From contig JAUUYV010000051.1 in NCBI GenBank assembly GCA_030590275.1, positions 1 to 8,575 on the forward strand: DNA of 8,575 nucleotides, in the 5' to 3' direction. Below the pieces are notes generated by a model that saw only the letters and a list, made by a program, of their open reading frames with translations, had not been told where the DNA came from and did not search any database. Positions within the stretch are counted from its first letter, which is position 1. Every line of letters starts with the position of its first letter. This document shows, one piece after another, positions 6,571-8,575 of the stretch. The translations under genes were made by a program, and so were the position numbers. This stretch comes from Porticoccaceae bacterium. GTDB taxonomy: Bacteria; Pseudomonadota; Gammaproteobacteria; Pseudomonadales; Porticoccaceae.

Positions 6571-7332
6571 ATGAACTCGTCAAAAGATCGCAGTCTAAAG
6601 ACCATGGATTACCTGATCAAATACCCAGCCAGCGAAACTGCCGCCGCGATGGTTTTGCATCCCACGCTTTTTCGCCCCACACTTTTGCCTTCCAAAAAAG
6701 GAGTAGAGTCGCCGAAGTTAAGTTTCCTGGGCACCTTAACTATTAGCCTGATACTAATACAGTTTAGTAGCACATTAATTGCACAAGGCACAGATTCTGC
6801 CGAGGAGCTAGCCCAGAAAAATAGCACTATTTACAAATCAGTCGATGCGAGCGGTCGAATAAGCTACAGCGACGAACCCAACCCCAGGGCCCTGCAGGAA
6901 AAAAGGATTATCTTGCGCGAGTACGAATCCTCCGAGTCAGCAGAGGACATACAGGCTCGGATCGACACCATGGCCAGGACCACCAAACGATTGCAGGAAG
7001 ATCGTAGAGCTCGAGAAGAAGACCGGCGGCGTAATGAACAAAGCAAAAGGCCTCCACCTCCACCAATAATCATCGATAACCGGGTAGTTCGAGCAGCGCC
7101 CTACTATCGCCGTCGAGGCTACCCACGACTTTATCCACCTTACGCACATCCTCTACCTGGGCACCACGAGAGTCATCACCAGCGCTCATCATTAGGCCTT
7201 AACATAAGTGGTGGCAGTTCAAAGTTTCGCTATGGCCTGTCCTACGGCACCCAACAAAGCCAGCATAAAAATACTCATATACAAACTCCTTACCGCAGGG
7301 ATTACAACAACGCTAGCTTCAAAATGAAGTAA
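6571..7332 (+). CDS. DUF4124-domain envelope protein with proline/His/Tyr/Arg-rich tail
   Basis: The 253-residue product has one hydrophobic segment at about 50-71 (LSFLGTLTISLILIQFSSTLIA), either a signal sequence or an anchor. IYKSVDASGRISYSDEPNP (87-105) is the start of a DUF4124 domain, a short beta-hairpin module common in proteobacterial envelope proteins. A charged Arg/Glu-rich, coiled-coil-like region follows (about 124-158), then five prolines (161-165), a Tyr/Arg/Pro/His-rich segment (174-206) and a glycine/serine beta-like end (SSLGLNISGG, FRYGLSYG). The function is unknown. The start is uncertain: no Shine-Dalgarno precedes the ATG at 6571, and the 49 residues before the hydrophobic segment are long for a signal peptide. 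ATGs at 6604 or 6649 are alternatives, and an AAGGAG near 6698 has no start codon after it. The gene converges on the rraA-family gene after a 19-bp gap. Confidence 0.72.
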   Translation: MNSSKDRSLKTMDYLIKYPASETAAAMVLHPTLFRPTLLPSKKGVESPKLSFLGTLTISLILIQFSSTLIAQGTDSAEELAQKNSTIYKSVDASGRISYSDEPNPRALQEKRIILREYESSESAEDIQARIDTMARTTKRLQEDRRAREEDRRRNEQSKRPPPPPIIIDNRVVRAAPYYRRRGYPRLYPPYAHPLPGHHESHHQRSSLGLNISGGSSKFRYGLSYGTQQSQHKNTHIQTPYRRDYNNASFKMK

Positions 7333-7347
7333 AGTTACTACGGGATT

Positions 7348-7364
7348 CAGCCTAAGGCTGTTTC
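7348..7364 (+). terminator. Short hairpin between convergent genes (weak terminator)
   Basis: CAGCC (7348-7352), a TAA loop and GGCTG (7356-7360) form a perfect five-pair GC-rich stem, followed by TTTC. It lies just after the DUF4124 stop and overlaps the end of the convergent rraA-family gene, so it could stop plus-strand transcription. The T-tract is short, hence low confidence. Confidence 0.4.
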
Positions 7365-7846
7365 AAAGCCTGCTCTGATACCAGCACTCCATTATCGTCT
7401 CCATAGACGTATTCCCCGGGATTAAACGTAACACCACCAAAGGTGACCATAATGTTTAAATCTCCAATACCGCGTTTTTCGGTTTTCACAGGAATAGCAG
7501 CTAAAGCCTGAACGCCGAGGTCGAGGGTTCCAATGGCGCAGACATCGCGAATGCAACCGTAAATAATGACGCCCTCCCACTGATTCCTTACCGCATTTTC
7601 AGCGATCATATCTCCCAGCATGGCCCGGCGCAGAGAACCACCACCATCAACAACCAGCACTTTACCTGTGCCAGGCATACCCAGATTTTCCTTAACCAGG
7701 GAGTTGTCCTCAAAGCATTTTACCGTGACGATCTCGCCCCCGAAAAAAGCACGGCCTCCGAAATTAGATAACATGGGCTCCAATACTCGCACTTCGGGAT
7801 TTCCGTCACACAAATCGGGAGTTACATCCTTTGCAAACTCGGTCAT
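7352..7846 (-). CDS. rraA: RraA-family protein (putative HMG/oxaloacetate aldolase-type enzyme)
   Basis: The 164-residue product matches the RraA family along its whole length, including [80 protein letters not shown] and [22 protein letters not shown]. coli RraA (161 residues) binds RNase E and inhibits it. Relatives carrying D-X20-R-D instead cleave 4-hydroxy-4-methyl-2-oxoglutarate or decarboxylate oxaloacetate with a divalent metal. Here the motif is complete: Asp80 (79 if the first Met is the second codon), twenty residues, then Arg and Asp in GCIRDV. E. coli RraA, from memory, lacks both Asp residues. Enzymatic activity is therefore plausible, and the RNase E regulator name should be treated with care. 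The ATG at 7846 has GAGAGAG at good spacing; the GTG one codon upstream (7849) is too close to it. A TATAAT lies upstream at 7890-7885. Confidence 0.88.
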   Translation of the reverse strand: MTEFAKDVTPDLCDGNPEVRVLEPMLSNFGGRAFFGGEIVTVKCFEDNSLVKENLGMPGTGKVLVVDGGGSLRRAMLGDMIAENAVRNQWEGVIIYGCIRDVCAIGTLDLGVQALAAIPVKTEKRGIGDLNIMVTFGGVTFNPGEYVYGDDNGVLVSEQALKQP

Positions 7847-7884
7847 CACAGCTCTCTCATTAAACTAAGGGGAAACGGCAGATA

Positions 7885-7890
7885 ATTATA
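7885..7890 (-). promoter_or_regulatory. Probable -10 element of the rraA-family gene
   Basis: On the minus strand a perfect TATAAT occupies 7890-7885, about 40 bases before the ATG at 7846, giving a leader of about 30 bases. No good -35 stands 16-18 bases upstream, where the sequence is GC-rich followed by a T-run. Confidence 0.45.
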
Positions 7891-7972
7891 CGAAAAAACC
7901 CCGACCCTCGCCGCACACTTACGCACCGAGAACCAAATTTATGGCTAATTGCATACCCGGCATTGCAGCACG

Positions 7973-7992
7973 GCCTAAGCCAGTCTAGGCTT
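7973..7992. repeat. Overlapping inverted repeats between rraA and pabB
   Basis: GCCTA (7973-7977) pairs with TAGGC (7986-7990), and alternatively AAGCC (7977-7981) pairs with GGCTT (7988-7992). It lies 35 bp before the pabB start in the 177-bp divergent spacer. It could be a regulator site or chance; no T-tract follows closely. The rest of the spacer shows nothing clear apart from the -10 of rraA. Confidence 0.3.
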
Positions 7993-8026
7993 GCGGGTTT
8001 TCCGTGAACACCTCTAAGCGATAATC

Positions 8027-8575
8027 GTGACTAACATTCAAAACTTTACTTATGCGCCTAACAGCGCCAGCGTCTTCGAAGCGATCCGGGATTTACAAGA
8101 CCCGGTGTGGCTCGATAGTGGTAAGCCCCTCTCACGGCAAGGCCGCTTTGATATTATCAGTGCCGCTCCGTTACAGGTTCTGGAAACTCGCGACACCATA
8201 ACTCAGATGATTGACGCCAGAGGAAACCAGGAAAGTTCTAACGAAGATCCCTTTTTACTGGCCCAGCGGATGATAAACGACATCTGTGGATGGGCCCCCG
8301 AAGAGCATCACCACAACCATTCACTATTGCCTTTTACCGGGGGCTTAATCGGGAGTTTTTCCTATTCACTGGGCAGTCGCCTAATGGGACTCGAAAACAC
8401 CCTTACCAAAGTCATAGACTTCCCTGACATGCGCCTTGGTTTTTACCCATGGGCCTTGATTGTTAACCACCAAACACGCCAGGCCTGGCTGGTGTTTGAT
8501 CCAGTCTGCCCAGCAACGCTAAAGGCTGATATCGAAGCGCGCCTGTCTCCCCGGGCACTCGCAACAGGGAAAAAT
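8027..8575 (+). CDS. pabB: Aminodeoxychorismate synthase component I (PabB), N-terminal part
   Basis: Read from GTG at 8027, the frame is open for 183 codons to the window edge; an in-frame TAA at 8015 excludes an upstream start. PabB with PabA converts chorismate and glutamine to 4-amino-4-deoxychorismate on the way to folate. This part is the N-terminal Anth_synt_I_N domain. VWLDSG, SRQGRFDIISAAP (36-48), LPFTGGLIGSFSYSLGSR (101-118) and FPDMRLGFYPWALIVNHQ (132-149) closely parallel E. coli PabB segments such as SRFDIVVAEP, PFQGGALGLFGYDLGRR and PDMAVGIYDWALIVDHQ. The catalytic chorismate-binding domain would lie past the edge. TrpE is the alternative but matches less well. The GTG start has only a weak upstream AAG. 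An HHHNH run (94-98) is probably a loop insertion. Confidence 0.88.
   Translation, partial: MTNIQNFTYAPNSASVFEAIRDLQDPVWLDSGKPLSRQGRFDIISAAPLQVLETRDTITQMIDARGNQESSNEDPFLLAQRMINDICGWAPEEHHHNHSLLPFTGGLIGSFSYSLGSRLMGLENTLTKVIDFPDMRLGFYPWALIVNHQTRQAWLVFDPVCPATLKADIEARLSPRALATGKN

Overview
The window looks like chromosomal DNA of a free-living, probably marine, gammaproteobacterium of moderate GC content. The basis is general. The outer-membrane porin, PabB and RraA-family proteins resemble those of Pseudomonas- and Cellvibrio-like gammaproteobacteria, starts carry ordinary Shine-Dalgarno sequences, and a Fur-box-like operator is present. The genus cannot be fixed from the sequence. I found no rRNA, tRNA, CRISPR array, transposase or phage gene.

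Left block (1-2822): a divergent, apparently iron-responsive locus. On the minus strand a porin-like outer-membrane protein (321-1562) is followed after 21 bp by the start of an exported FMN-binding-domain protein, which runs off the left edge. On the plus strand is an exported two-domain multicopper oxidase with ceruloplasmin/hephaestin-like features (1749-2822). The intergenic region holds a 27-bp Fur-like palindrome (1674-1700). Each arm contains a TTGCAT that can serve as the -35 of one of the two divergent promoters, so one operator could control both sides. This suggests a cell-envelope redox/iron module: an outer-membrane channel, a periplasmic copper oxidase that may act on Fe(II), and a flavin protein that may act as a reductase.

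Middle block (2857-6370): an acyl/aryl-CoA ligase (ANL superfamily) on the minus strand, divergent from an SDR-family protein and a class I SAM-dependent methyltransferase on the plus strand. The SDR lacks the catalytic Tyr-x-x-x-Lys, so it may be a pseudoenzyme or use unusual chemistry. The methyltransferase is followed by a hairpin plus T-tract resembling a terminator. The pathway is not identifiable; activation of a carboxylic acid plus modification of a lipid or xenobiotic is a reasonable guess.

Right block (6371-8575): an AT-rich spacer with three phased A-tracts, a DUF4124-type envelope protein (6571-7332), a convergent RraA-family gene (7352-7846) that keeps the complete D-X20-R-D aldolase motif, and the N-terminal part of pabB (from 8027, GTG start), which runs off the right edge. 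Both edge genes are truncated by the window and not by mutation.
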